A stretch of 64,000 nucleotides of DNA. Origin: Membranipora membranacea. Its lineage: Eukaryota; Bryozoa; Gymnolaemata; Cheilostomatida; Membraniporidae. The notes under the pieces are model-generated. The model worked only from the letters and a program-made list of their open reading frames with translations, was not told where the DNA came from and ran no database searches. Both the position numbers and the translations under genes were made by a program. The stretch is from the NCBI GenBank assembly GCA_914767715.1, contig OU612066.1:34074283-34138282 (forward strand), given 5' to 3'. Shown here one piece after another: positions 1 to 13,430 of the stretch (position 1 is its first letter; every line of letters begins with the position of its first letter).

Positions 1-15
1 TCCAAAATGTTGTGA

Positions 16-65
16 GGGTCATCCATAGACTTAATATACTAGTATATTAAGTCTATGGGGTCATC
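16..65. mobile_element. P-like transposon excision scar
   Basis: The 8-bp word GGGTCATC at 16-23 is repeated exactly at 58-65. Between the two copies lies a perfect 34-bp palindrome (24-57). Its half, CATAGACTTAATATACT, equals the first 17 bases of the terminal inverted repeats of the P-like element at 44723-48477. So 17 bases from each end are joined directly between a target-site duplication. This fits an empty donor site left after P-type excision, because the Drosophila P transposase cuts with a 17-nt stagger and makes 8-bp target duplications. A minimal palindromic insertion is the alternative. Confidence 0.8.
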
Positions 66-3000
66 ACACAAGACAGATCTGTGACAGACTGTTACATATA
101 TGTACAGTAATTCTTAAATCCTCAGAAATGCGTCAAAACTTGCCAACTACTCATGCAAAAAGTGAGTTTATTGATGGTCTAGGGAGTAGGGATGAAACTG
201 AAAAACACATACTTAATTAAAATCAGGAAGTACCCATATATAATCAATTCAATAACTGACAACGGAAATTAGGAATTATCCCCATCGCAGTCTCTACTTT
301 CCTCGTAATTATAACTCTGAAGGCTTCACTAGATTGCTTCTGACTGCATACTGATAACATTCCCAATTTGAGACAAATTCTCAGGTGTTATAAGACTGCT
401 TTGAACTTTTATATCAGTATTATCTTTCTGAAATCCAGTATTATCTCTATTTATTTATAAGATTCACTTGAACATAGTGAACAAAGTGGTATTCTGTAAA
501 CCTTCAAACACTCTCTACATACTCCACAATTGTTTTTCAATACGCAGAACTTGAACCACTTTTAGAGATTTGGGTTAAAAAGAGATTATACATATATTTG
601 TTTTCTCTCTAATTAATTCCCTAAGATAATAATATGTGGTTTTCCTTACGCAAAAACAACTTTTTTTTGTTAGATCCAGTGCGTTTTCAGTATTAACATA
701 ATCCGACACTTACGTAATGTGTGATTCTAATCAGCTGCTCAGAGATCACTAATTAATTACATTGATTTAATATTTTTAATCTGGATCAGTTTTATAAGTA
801 GCTTTGGTGAGGCAAAAAAATGAGATTATACACCCAAATTTTAAGATTATTGATATTTTGCAACTAAGATGTAATCTGTTTTAACTAGCAAGACAATAGA
901 AACTTTCTTGTGCAGGTGTCACCTACCATTTCTGTATCTTCACAATATTAGTTAGCCAATGTGTTGGCTCGACTGGCTTTTCCACCCAACAGCCAAACTG
1001 AATGATACTAAGTCCCCAATACAGACTATTAATTCAAGTGTATCGTGTTCACGTTCACAATGAACAAACATAGTTGTATTGCTTATCGAGTTTATCATTC
1101 AAGGGAGTTAGGGAGAATAGCTTTATGATAAAACAATAGCATATGTATCTTAGGAGTCGCCCTCTTTGTTAACATGGCAAGAAAACCCTTAAAATAAGTT
1201 GTGTCTGTCATGTCAGATAGTTTATATAGAATGGATAACAGTCATATTAAACTCCTAAACTCAATTTGCCACTCAGAGGTACCCTACAGAAATACTTGAA
1301 AGAAGCTTTAAGAAATATCTTAATAGAAATAATCCCATAGAAATACCCTCATTTGTCGAAACAGATACAACAGAAACGACAGGAAAACTAGCGCTCAATA
1401 TAGCTAGAAATGACATTATTTATTTATGTATGATAGATAATCCATATTTAATTATCTAAGCTTGAGGTGGTTAACACAGATAACCTCTATGAGTGTCTGC
1501 TGTAGTTTATTGGGATGGAGGAGATATTTATTTTTGCTCGAAGTTGTTCAGTCGTCGACTTCATCATTCCTAGAAATTTTGGACATCAGTTGAAAATGGT
1601 TTCTTATTGACACTGGTGCACATGTTGACTGAATCAGCAGTCTATAAGGTTTTATAAGTTTAAACAAAGGATCTAACACTGCTCTCTTCGGGAATTCCCA
1701 AAGAATCGTTTGATTTCCACACTATGGGAATAGGTCACTGTAAAACCTTCATCGCCCGAAATAAATACCATGACTATAAAATGACATCTCTGACATCCTA
1801 GCTAGGAATCTCTTTGAAAATAAATATACCTTATTATGCAACATTCATCTAGATTTGATAGAATGATGGAAAGTAGCCAAAACTTGGCATCTACAGATGT
1901 TTTAAAACAGTTCTATGTGCTGACTGACAAACAATTTGTATACATTCTTCAACTGTTTCCCAGATATACATACCTGAATCTTGATATCTTGCATGCAATG
2001 CAATACTATTATTTGTTGAATCATTTCAAAATATTTTAGTTAATTTACTGAAATAGTTGAGTATAGAATTTTCTATAATTAGATATTTATTGATGAATAA
2101 ATTCAAAAAATGAATAAGCTTGTTGCTATAGCTGTTACTACCCCTTCCAATAATAGTTTATGAAAAACTGAAAAGGCAATATATTATCGTGCTAAAGACC
2201 AATGTTTAGCTTTGCATTCATCAACACATATATGCCTGTCCGAATTTAACCCTTTGGTCAATCGATCATAGTATACTTGAATCGAATTACATAAAAGATG
2301 TCTAAGAAATTCAAAATATTATAGGTTACACTCAGAAAAATGTGACATCAGTGAGAGCAAAAAATGCATGGCACAATAAATCTCTACTCAATCTCGACAG
2401 AAACTGTTTATGACAGTGAGAGAGGGTGGCTGCTGCCAAAGAGAAACCGCAAACCATGATTACAGTCAATTACAATGTTGGTTTTTCATCTGAGACCGAA
2501 TCGACAAACAATAAATGATAAACACCAAGACACTCTGACCAGCAGCCAACAAACCACAAACATCATCCTGTAATGAAATACCTCATTTGAGGTCAGTCTA
2601 ACACAAATCATTACATTCTCTAACTTTAATTTTGTTACAACCTAAATGATTTTCAGTAAGAAAAATTCTAACACTCTCTATTTCAAAAATCTAATGACCA
2701 AATGACCCAGAGTCCCAGACAGACAAACCACACTGGTGGAATCATCTGACGACCACTGATATTGTGGTCTTATTAGGTCTGAGCTTAAAATCTCCAGATC
2801 CACTTGACTTTGATTAGGAATCCAATCCACTGAAAGATAATCACTTCTCATCTAGAACCTTTGTTGCGCCTCCCATAAACTCCTTTTAATTCCTGTGGCG
2901 AAAGTTTAACATAAATGCGATACCCCACAGAAATTGATAACTCTGTACATGTTGAGTAATTGACCGTTCAACTATAAAAGAAGTTGGCAGTCCAGTGCTG

Positions 3001-4333
3001 ACTGCCTGAAAATTGTTTGTAGGATTATTAGCTTGACAAACGGGATATGTGCTGCTGGGTTTCAATTTGCCTCAAGAAGTGGAACCATGTGCATGTCTCT
3101 TATAATTAGAAAAGCAAGCAAGAGGATGGACTTTGTCCTAGTTTGGGACGATTTTTGTCTTCTTTGGTATCAAATTACTGGGAAGACATTATTGGTTCAA
3201 AAATTCTGGATAACTGTATTTTTCCAATATCCACAGTAGAAGAATATCAATAAAAAAATGGAAGACAACAACACTAAGAGCCAATTTCCATAATAAGATG
3301 CTGATGGTTCTCAAAACCTGGGGAATTCCAGGTGAAAGTTGCATTGTGGGAATTTTATTAAAATGGATTTTGACATAAAACAGAAGAGCAACCTTCTTCA
3401 TTCAAAAACTCATTTGGCCCAAGTAAGTCTCTGGCATGACTTGTGACATGTTTATCATCATTTTTGACTACCATGTAGCCACAAGATGGATTAGTTGCAG
3501 GGGTATCAGTCAGCATAGCCAAACAGTGTTTCGAGTAATGTATTCATAACAAACAAACCTATTTGCTATTCTGACAAAGCAAAGAACAGGGTTATATCCA
3601 TTATGGATGAACAGACAAGACAAACTGAATCGACAATAAATTTTATATATCATTGTTTCTGCAAGGCCTGTACCGAGCACCAGAACAAAAGTTAATACTG
3701 TCTATATCACAATAAATTTTGATCATCAATCATCAGCATCTTTTATACTGAAACAATAGTAGCTAACATTATAAAGGGATGCTCTAACATAAAAGCATAT
3801 TGTCAGCAATATTATCAACATTATTGAGCTTCTTATGATCATTTCCATTGCCTTGGGTTGATGGTAGCAGCAGTTCATCAACCGCATCTCCTTTTTGCTA
3901 GAAATGTGTTGGTGATAAAAATCATGCAATGCTACAACCATCAACCCAGACAACAATTGTGGAAATCATTCAAATTCTAAACTATAAATAACTAAGTCTT
4001 GAAATATGAAAACTTAGAACGCAAAGTAGCATTTTTGGCTTATAAGTCGCAGCTTAGAGCTACATCCTTTTTTGAGAGAATTATTCTGTTCAAAAAATTT
4101 AAAAACTAAAACTTGTTGTAGTTCGGTCAATGGTATTCTGCCATGCTTATTTACAATTCAAATCGTTAGGGAGGAAAAACGTATCAGGAAAAAATGGTTT
4201 CAAAATCTTGTTACCAAATCGGAGAGCTAAACTAACCTTGTCAGGTCATCATGCATTGACCTACTCGTCATACAAGCTGGAATTTGGCCAAAAAATATAT
4301 ATATAAAAATTGAAAAATATATAATTAGAAAAA
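66..4333. other. Intergenic region, nothing recognised
   Basis: AT-rich sequence downstream of the FOXRED2-like gene. The open frames here are short (the longest near 3726-3956 and 1836-2039). They show no family motif and no supported splice structure. I see no tRNA, no tandem array and no recognisable transposon beyond the scar at its left end. Confidence 0.6.
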
Positions 4334-7300
4334 TCAATGTCGCATGGAAGTCATAGAATCTGCAACTGAGAGTTGTTCAAGTCGCTTCGTTTGAGGGGAG
4401 AGGGGAGGTGTTGGAAGACCCTTGGTATTGTCACTGTAACTGTTTGTAGGAATTGAGGCCAAGATGTCTCCTCTGGTAGGTTTGAGTATTCTTTGTTGTT
4501 CAGGTACAGGGTTACGAGGTAAAAGTTCCTGTGAAGGTTTACACTCTGAGTTCTCCCATAGAGGAGGAAGTCGTTTCATCTCTTCCTCAGTCAAAGGGAC
4601 AAATATCTGTTTGATGACGTGTTCGGGTAGAGGCATCAGGTTGAAGGTCTCACCTGTCCATTTCATCTACATTAGACGATATTATCGATTATAGTCAAAC
4701 TTTAGTTTCAAAGGTGGCAAGAGAGAAACTGAGGTAAATAAAGAGAGGACCTTGATGAAGGGTTTAAAATTTAGCAAAAACCAGAACCTTTGGGTGACGT
4801 ACAGTCATAGAGTTATTATATAACTCTATGCATACAGTAAACAGCAATGCATGGTGGTAAAATAAGAGAACAACTTCTACAGATCGAGGTGAGATATAAC
4901 CACTAACCTTCTCATTGATATAATACTTGATGTAGTTCTCATTTGCATTGAGAGGCCATTGTGGAAACGTGCTGCAAGGGTGGGCATCAAATCTGACAAT
5001 GAGCGATTCCTGAAGTTCCATCTGGTCGACGTATTTACCAAAGCTGTGATACTCTATGTAAGGATGTAGGAATGAGGCACATCTATTACTAGAGAAATCT
5101 GGAGCGTGTACATTGTCTACTGGCTTAGCTGTGGTTCCAAACCTGAAATGATAGAAAAAGTCTTTTGAAACAGATGCCATGCCAGTGTCGGAAGTGCTTA
5201 TACAGATATTCATAATATGACAATCCATTTAGCCTGAGCACCCAAAAGGGGTCATTAGGGGCACAAACTTTGACCAAGATAAATTATATGTATCAGAAGA
5301 CGAGGACCAAAACTTATGTTTGTGACTACCTTGAGTTTTGTTCCTATCCAATTGCAATAGTTTTGTAACTCAAGATGTCCTGTGAACAAGGAACCAAATG
5401 ATGTGAACTTGGCAGCAATGATGAGACAGCTGTCAATCAAATTTTTTTACAAGCCCTTGAGCTCAGTCTGACATTATAATCAAGATAAGAATCTGCTACT
5501 CACTTGTCAAATCCATATGAGAGGTGTAAGATGAATACATGTTTGGCGTTTCTTAACTCTTTTCTCTTCATCACATAGGTTCTGGGTAGATCTGTGTAGT
5601 ATGTAGTTTTGCCTTCATCATCGCAGACCATGACATCACACATAAATCCATTCATCTGATACAAAGAGTCACTGATTGACGAGCGATCTACAAGCCCATA
5701 AAATCCCCGATACAGTCCTGGTAAAATTCACCGAAATCGACCACAAAGCTCCATAGACAAATTACAGAAATTATGCCAATAATTGTGAACATTGCAGTTC
5801 GAAGCAGTCGAACATCGATGCTAAGTTAGTTTGCTGCTTACCAATAACTTTATCGGCTATAGTTTGGAGTTGTCTGTCCGTGATTGTTTGATGCGGTAGA
5901 GAAGTAGAAAAGAACCTATTCTCTAGTATGTTGTGTAGAGTTCTGATGTTGTATCTGAATCCATGAATAAAACCAGATGCTGATTGCCTGTCTTTAGCGG
6001 CCATCGCTGCTCCGATATAGAAGAGGTTCTCTGTGTCTGTCTCCCAGCAGTCACTCAGAGAAGGATATCTATCATTCCTCATAGTCTCTACAAATGTGTC
6101 ATTCAAAGGCTATAAAGATGACATATAGATGGATTTGGTTACAGAACAGGTCTGTAAGTATTTTATCAATACATTCATTCCCATAGTGCTGTCAAATCGG
6201 ATGTCTGCCAAGTTTAACGTAAATGTTGATCCAGAATGGCCAAGGATTAATAGATCACATTCACAACTGATGTCCGGAAGGGTGGTAGTGGTATCAAAAT
6301 ACAAAAAAGTATTTTGATACCACTCACACCCTATTTTAATACATACATCAGGGCATCAAAATGGTGTTAAGGACTTTTTATCATCAATCATACCTGCTTG
6401 AAAGACAAGGCAGGATATGGAAGTGCTTATTTATCGAGCTCTTACCTATTCTGATGGTGTCATCAAAGATTTCAGGTTTCACATATCTCCATCCCATACA
6501 GCTGATGACATGATCATACTCCATATCAAAGTAGAGATAGCCTGGAACATCCCAGTGTGTGTTCAGATCTCTGAAAGTTACCACAAACTTTCCGGCTTCG
6601 TTCTTTATAATTTTCACCACATGACTACCGATAGTAGAGTGTAGAGACTTCAGATGGTACATATCAATGATGTTGTTATTCACCGCTCGCAAATCACCTG
6701 CAATACAAAAAAATGGAATTGGTGATATATATATAATGTTTACAGTATAATATATAATGTCTTGAACTAATACTTTACTGAAATGTCAATCCAACTTCTT
6801 TAGAGCTCATTGAGTGCAGTTACCCTGAGTATGCGTTACATCAAGCAGGAACAGGGACACACAACAATTTGAATTTGCTAATTTAAGCCAAATATTTGTG
6901 TGTGCGTTTTCCCCTGGTTTTGCTCCGATATTAAGTGTTATGATAACTGGTTGAAAAGACCCATCAAATCATGTTTGAACTCTTCTGGAATTCGCATTAC
7001 AATTTATCGTCACTGTTATCTTACTCATTGGTCATTAAAAACAATGTGTAAAAGGTTTCCCTTTAAAACAACGACCACCACATTACAAGTTAAAAATTAA
7101 TTTTTCAGGGTTATGCGAAAATTTTATATTGGCTGTTCAAGAGTCCATGAAGTTAAAATGCTGTGTGTGTAACCATATTTGTGGGTTTTAGTGGTTTTAG
7201 TGGTTTTAGTGGGCATGACAAAGTTAATTGCCTTCGTTGCTGTCCAAGAATAGAACAGGCACATTTTGTGTTGCGGAACCAATAAACATACTTTGAGGAA

Positions 7301-10300
7301 ATATACTCCAGCGGCCTATTAATGTCAACAGTTTAAGGTCCAATCCAATTAACCAGTCTCGAATTGTTTATTCTATGGTTCGTTCTCACCCAATCAAACT
7401 TACCAACATAATGAGTATCCCAGGCAAACTGTATTCTCTTATTGAAGGCAATGTGAACAATGGCAGCTGCTCCTGATAAATGATCTCCGACTTCAAAAGC
7501 AGAGTTACCTCCTCCGACTATAAGCACCATCTTATTCTTATATATCTCCTTATCTAGGCTGTGTTTACTGTATGTGTCCGCCATATCTAAACCTGACCGA
7601 AAAAAACGAATACCTGTATTGATGTGTGACAACTTCAACCCTACCACAAAATTATGCAGCATCTGGACGATTAGGCAATCATCAACTACCTGGCCAAGAA
7701 TAATATGGTGAGATAGATTTCGCAGAGCGAAACAGTTAAATTGGTAAAACTTGTTATGGATAAAATACAAAATAAATACACTAGGGCGAGTTTAATTGTA
7801 CAGTTTAAACTTTAGCCAAAACGGCCATTAGTGCCATTCTCCATTAATTTCTGCACTGCATGGAGGGCTTTGGTCAATGATGGATGTTTCTGACAGTAAC
7901 ATCAATGTTTATTGAATATTAAGCATTTACACAAGGTTTAGATACCCCATTAGCTATAATCATTGGGTATGTTATTGCAATAATGTGTAAAAGAATATCA
8001 TTAGGGAGAAGGTGGTCAGTGTATAAGACTAGCTATTACAAAATATTGCTCAATGATTAATAGCTGCTCCATAATCCCAGGGTTTGACAGCATGTTTCGA
8101 TTTCGAATCCCGTTTTTAAATGCGAAACATCAGGTCTTAGACAGGAAGCAACTGTAACCAGCTATTCAAAGCATGAATTTGACTTTTTTGGCACCTCGAA
8201 ATGATACTTTTATGAAGAAAAGTCTGAATTGCAGTCTTAATGTCTGCAGAATCCCTTCAAATACATTAAAGTTACAAAGACATCACAAAACAGCTTGAAA
8301 TTCTATCTGGTTGAAATGAAAACATTTCATAACTATATATCACATTACTGTCGCCGTTTATAATATGTATTGCCAAACTGAATGGTTCCGATGCTGTTTG
8401 AAATTGTAATTTTAATGTATTTTTACACCTTTTTATGATCTTTATTCCACTTCAGGCTAATGTTTGAAAAAGGCAGGTCATATGTTGTACACATAGGGTC
8501 GATAATCAGTGAAAAGTTCATGAAGGCATTATGTGTCGGTGAATGAACTTTCTAAGATCAAGAAGGCATTAATTGTGTTTTGATAAGACAGATTTCAGTT
8601 AAATCAACATCAATTAAGAAACAGCTAGAGTTTGCATGTGAAAATAGCCTGTGTGAAAGAAGATTCCATACATGGGTATACAATGTGATTTCACAAAAAT
8701 ATACCAAGTGTATCCAGGCAAGCGGAAACCATGGACTTTGATGATTATAACTGGTAACCTTTCAATAGCATAAAGTTTGACTATCCAATAAGTACATGAC
8801 TTCTTTATGATGCTGGAAGAGTTTATGAAACAGGGTCCCCACCTTGTGGGAGTCTTGGGGCATAGTTGTGGCTGCCTTTAATCTCACATTCAATGCCCAA
8901 ATAATCACATGACAGCATACTTGATACTTAAGCTTAAGAACTCATTCCTAGCTCAGAAATTTAATTTAGAAAAAGATTGAGTTATAATATTTGTATGAGA
9001 CAACTTCTCAAAGCGTGACAGCTACACAGCCAATCAGGCAGATAATCAGGCATAACAATCTACCAATCCGAAATTGAATGAAGTCAAGATGTTGGTTTTG
9101 GCGATTGAAAAAATCTCCGGAAACCAAGTTTTGAAAGGGGAAGCACTTCAAGAGGTATGCCAAATAGAGAACTTGAACAAAGAATTGAGATCCGCCCGGT
9201 GCCAAAGTACCTGGATTGGTAGACATGGCAATGGCTACGGAGGTGTGCCAAGCTGTTAACACCACCAAGATCACAGGACGTTAATAGTTAATAGCTCGCT
9301 TCATAAAATGGAATTATATCCCTGAAATTGGCTATTTCTATTCAGCCAACAATTCTATCTTGTGGATCAGCCAATAAAAAAAATCTCTGCACAAAAGGAA
9401 TTTATTGCATTTTTATCACAATTATGGATTATGATAGTAAAGATGTTGGGCGAATTTATGAGGCTTGATGAGCACTAATGATTTATCGTCAAGTAAAATA
9501 TTCAAACATGGAATGCTAATGTAAACTGCAGAAAGACAAACACCCAGCTGCAGGATTACCTGATGGTCAAGGAAGCCACTGCCTACTGATGTGCAGCCAA
9601 GTTTGAAATTCATACAACTGAAACTTCAATTAGGTATAACGCAAATCAAGAATAAATGGTTATAAAACTGGGCTCTGTGACAGAACCATATAGGAGATGG
9701 CACTCGCATTGCAATGAGTAATTTGCTTAGCGGTGCATTTGTTAAAGGTGGGAAATTTTATATTGGTAATAAGTAACATTGAAAATTTTATGCTATGGGC
9801 GTGTTCCAGAAGTCCTTTCTTATGGTTTCAATTTCGAGAAATTTCCCTTTGGGAGTTGTGCAGTTGCCAAATGCACAAAACATCGAATTGGCTCACCTTG
9901 AATGTTTTCAGGGATGTTCTCTCCCACAGCCCCCGTAGCCATAAGAACGCATCGAGTCGTACAGGAAGTGGCAGCTCCACCATTTTGGTCGCCTGATGCA
10001 GTGGTTATGCTGAACGTATCGCTTCTTTTAGTGATTTTGGTAACTCTGGTGTTATATTTGATATTGAGCTCAAATCTGTCCGCATAATCATTGAGGTATT
10101 TGTAGAGGTCTGATGGTTTGGGGTACAAATCATCAGAGTATTCTGTGAATCTCATCTGCTGGTCGTCAGAGAGAAGAGAATTCCAGTCGTGCCTTAGATT
10201 AAACTCATCTTCAGAGTATAAATTATGTTTCTTGTTCAGTGATATTAGTTTGTTATGTCGTGGATGCTGAGAGAAGAATGATGCTGCCTTATCTGCTGCC

Positions 10301-10716
10301 TCGTAGACGACATAGCGTCGGTCGGATTTCTGTAGAAAGTAAGCCATCTGTAGACCTGCAGGCCCAGCGCCAACTATCACATAATCGTAGTCATAAGCGA
10401 TGCCACTTTTGCTGTCATCTAACAAAAGAAACGAAGACAATGACAGTAAAACTCACCCCCACTTACTAATAGATTGCAGTGATTGATCAGTAAGTACAAT
10501 CTGAAGTGTATCAAATGTGGCAAAGATTGAGACACTTACTAACATCCAGCAAGAGACGATACACTAGATAAAAGAGTATTTTATTTGATGTACTCTGCTG
10601 CAACTCCCATAATTTACATGACTCTAGTAACAAATAATCACACAGTAGATAATTATAAACTATCACATTTTCTTGTTACCTGAGACAGCAGTGTTGTTAT
10701 TCATTTGTGGAGCCAT
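4334..10716 (-). CDS. FOXRED2: FOXRED2-like FAD-dependent oxidoreductase, complete
   Basis: Eight exons, from the start: 10680-10716, 9897-10418, 7404-7592, 6446-6697, 5842-6087, 5504-5687, 4908-5142, 4334-4666; all junctions keep phase, giving 665 aa (human FOXRED2 is about 684). Seen: FAD-binding VIVGAGPAG near residues 26-34, the family block RHDWNSLL, a second nucleotide-binding stretch VLIVGGGNSAFE near 209-220, HYVGDLRAVNNN across an exon junction, and GFIHGFRY near 372-379. FOXRED2 in vertebrates is an ER-lumen flavoprotein that acts in ER-associated degradation. Odd here: the N-terminus (MAPQMNNNTAVSDD) has no signal peptide, an in-frame stop lies 24 bases upstream of the ATG, and the C-terminus (TSMRH) is not a KDEL-type signal. 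It may therefore act outside the ER, or an alternative first exon exists. The 5' part lies in the left duplication arm; a second copy is at 62585. Confidence 0.9.
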
Positions 10717-10947
10717 GATAACTCCAGTCGTCTGTAATCACTGATATCTGTGCTGGGCGGCCGAACCTACACATGCAAATGATCTTGATCCAGTGGACTA
10801 TACTTTTATATATGGTGGCTACAACCAATCATGTTGCAGCAATCTGGATTCAGGCTTTGCCATTGGAGAGACAAACAGGTTTCGCCTCAGCTTCTCACAG
10901 TGATGAGTCTGGTACAGACTGTCTGTCATCAATGCAGAGATAGTATT

Positions 10948-10977
10948 CACAGAGTAAGGGTATAGCCTTACTCTGTG
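10948..10977. other. 12-bp stem hairpin upstream of FOXRED2-like ATG
   Basis: CACAGAGTAAGG and its exact reverse complement are separated by six bases, about 230 bases upstream of the start codon. A longer, rearranged version stands at the matching place in the right arm (about 62302-62353). It could be a fold-back repeat or a promoter element; the sequence does not decide. Confidence 0.5.
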
Positions 10978-11241
10978 ATATATTCCAAGTAAAAACACCA
11001 GTTATTATTTAGGTCTGTGATTATTCCCAATTAGTGACCACAATCACACAACTGGAAAACATATCAACTTGTCCGCTAATGAGCTATAAATAATCTACAC
11101 AACATGATGCATTGATGATAGGTTGTCAAAATTTGACATCTGGGCGATCGCTAAAACATGCATACATTCTTTGGCTGAATGGTTGCTACACATTACAGTT
11201 TATATTGACTGGAATTTATTTTTAACTCCCAATATTGTTCC

Positions 11242-11272
11242 ATATATAATATATATATATATATATATATAA
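11242..11272. repeat. AT microsatellite
   Basis: Run of alternating A and T. A matching run stands in the right arm at about 62008-62036. Confidence 0.85.
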
Positions 11273-12084
11273 TGGCTGAATAGGGATGTTTTCAGGAATG
11301 TAAACTTTGAATAAATTAACATACCGTACATCTGTATCCTAAGAAAAATGCTAAGTCGTAGTAATACTTGATGACGGAACAAACTTGCCAATCATTTCTC
11401 AAAAATGATACCTGCTAACAATTTGAGTAATTTCTCTTGTTTTTCACCTCGGTTATCTCAGTGCCAATCATAACTGAATGGCATTCTGTACTTTTGACAA
11501 GAGAGTTATGACATATGACACCCTGTGACAGAACATCTAATAAAATTTGAAGCAAATTTTAACATAACAGTGAGAATCTATAGCTCAGACTGATAGGTAG
11601 AAAAATGAGAGTCAGCTAAAGATATACCAATCACTAAGTACTGCTGATATGAATAGATAAATTGATGTGTTAAAATCAGTCCTAGAATACCTATCATCAG
11701 AGAGTTAGGATTATTATCCTGACTCGGAATTTCCAGAGAATTGCATCATTGGATACTTTTTGACAGCCCTTTTGAAATGTACACAATGAGCGAATAACAG
11801 ATGTATATAGATGGAAAGTAGCCAACAGATGGAAAGTGGACGGACCCCATAACTTTTGTCTTGGAGCAGTTGACACTTGCCTTCCAACATCCAATCATGG
11901 CAAAGAGCTGTTTGTTAAAAGCAAAACGGGAAAGCACTACCCAATCTAGTCTGTCCTGTAAAATTCCTCCTTTTTTCACTCAGCCAGCATTGTTCTTTGA
12001 GTCCTTGGAGAAATTTTGTTCAGCTATCTAGGCTATCATGCGTAAAACAACCAACCAGCAATATGTGTTGTTTCCACCTGCTCT

Positions 12085-12245
12085 TTTCACTTAGTTGGCT
12101 CAGTTGGGTAGAGCACCAGGCCTCTAACACGCTTCAGCCTATACTGACTACTCAAGCAGTTGCATCCACCCTTTTGACCACCTCTTTCGAATAAAGGGTT
12201 GCTGTAAGGTTGGGTGTTCCTGTGGGTGGCAGCAAAAAATAATTA
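12085..12245 (+). repeat. tRNA-like SINE, left arm copy
   Basis: Begins with a tRNA-like A box (TGGCTCAGTTGGGTAGAGC at about 12099-12117), followed by a diverged B-box region. No folding anticodon arm is seen, so it is a SINE rather than a tRNA gene. The inverted counterpart is at about 61025-61190. Confidence 0.5.
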
Positions 12246-12700
12246 ATTGCCTACTTTTGTCAGCTTCTCCTCTCTAGATTAAATAACGAAAGGAGATAGT
12301 CGCACTATGAGCATGCTGCGTACACTTTTGCCAAACTTTCATCTGAAAAATGGAAACAAAAACACAACTGCATTTGGTGACAGGTTCATGCAGTAAAATG
12401 GCTCATGAATCATAAATAAGACATGTTACTTAACTGCGATGAACCTGTAACCAAATGCAATTTAACACTGAAGAGAACTGTTTTCAGCCGGCTTTGGCCG
12501 GTTAAGACAAGAGGGTTTTAGGGTCAAAGATTGCTCCAATCTGAGTGTTATATCAGCCGGCAGATTGACATTCACATCCGACTAGTGGTATCAGATTGTA
12601 CCAGTATTGCCATGCCATAATTATGCTGACTGTGACTCTGAGCTCATAATTACCGGACACTTTGGGTCCACTCTGGGTCCGATTATTTGACAGCTAAGTA

Positions 12701-12752
12701 GTATCAGCAGAGACTATAGTCTATAGTCTATATCTATAGTCTCTGGTATCAG
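12701..12752. mobile_element. 38-bp palindromic insertion with target duplication
   Basis: GTATCAG at 12701-12707 and again at 12746-12752 flank a 38-bp insert (12708-12745) with 12-bp inverted ends CAGAGACTATAG. The right duplication arm has the uninterrupted site, with CTGATAC once at 60573-60579. The insert therefore arrived, or was left behind, after the duplication. It resembles a transposon footprint or a minimal fold-back element. Confidence 0.72.
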
Positions 12753-13430
12753 TATATTGGAGATCCATGTCAATTAAGCGCCATCTGGCCGTAAAATCAC
12801 ATCCATGGTGAGGGTCACAGAATGAGTACACAATCTAAACCTTTGGCATACAAATAAAATGATGTTACAAAAATGTGACACTGCTGTAGCAGTGATCATA
12901 ACCAACATCTTAAAAGATGAAAAGATGTTTGTGTCAGAAAAAAGTAACCACATAATGTCATCAGAGATATTTCCTGTGATTGATTTCTCATCTGAGATGA
13001 GTTGGGCAGCTTTGGTTAGAGACACAGACATTGATGTCCAATTGGGGTTAACAAAACACAGTCAAGTTTCACAATAATACATAAGTCCTTGATTTCAGGT
13101 TCAATGGGCAGTTATCTAAGGTAATTGTTCCACGAAATAATAAATATTGTCAGCTACACCTTTAAAACTAAAGTCTTTTATGAATTATGTGTCTTATCTG
13201 ACTCACCATCAGTTGATAGAGTAAAGTTTTACTATTATTATCATCTCAAAGCTGTATTTAACAGTCTCATTAATTACTTTCATTATATCATTTAGAATGA
13301 ATATTCTCAGTACTGTAGGTCTTTCTACTTTAGAACTGCTTTGTTTACAGAAACACAGCACAATTAGCAACCTATAAATAGATTTCGTAATCTTATTTTC
13401 CCATATTAATCTCACCTACATTATAAAAAG

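Noticed and set aside
24-57. Palindrome read as a transcription terminator or protein-binding dyad
   Set aside because: The exact 8-bp flanking duplication and identity with transposon ends explain it better.
6129-6317. Possible extra FOXRED2 exon between exons 4 and 5
   Set aside because: Exon 4 joins exon 5 in phase at 6087 and gives the expected family order; the segment has no similarity to the family.
9008-9274. 88-codon minus-strand frame with hydrophobic stretches in intron 2 of the FOXRED2-like gene
   Set aside because: FOXRED2 exons 2 and 3 join in phase without it and the homologous protein has no such insert.
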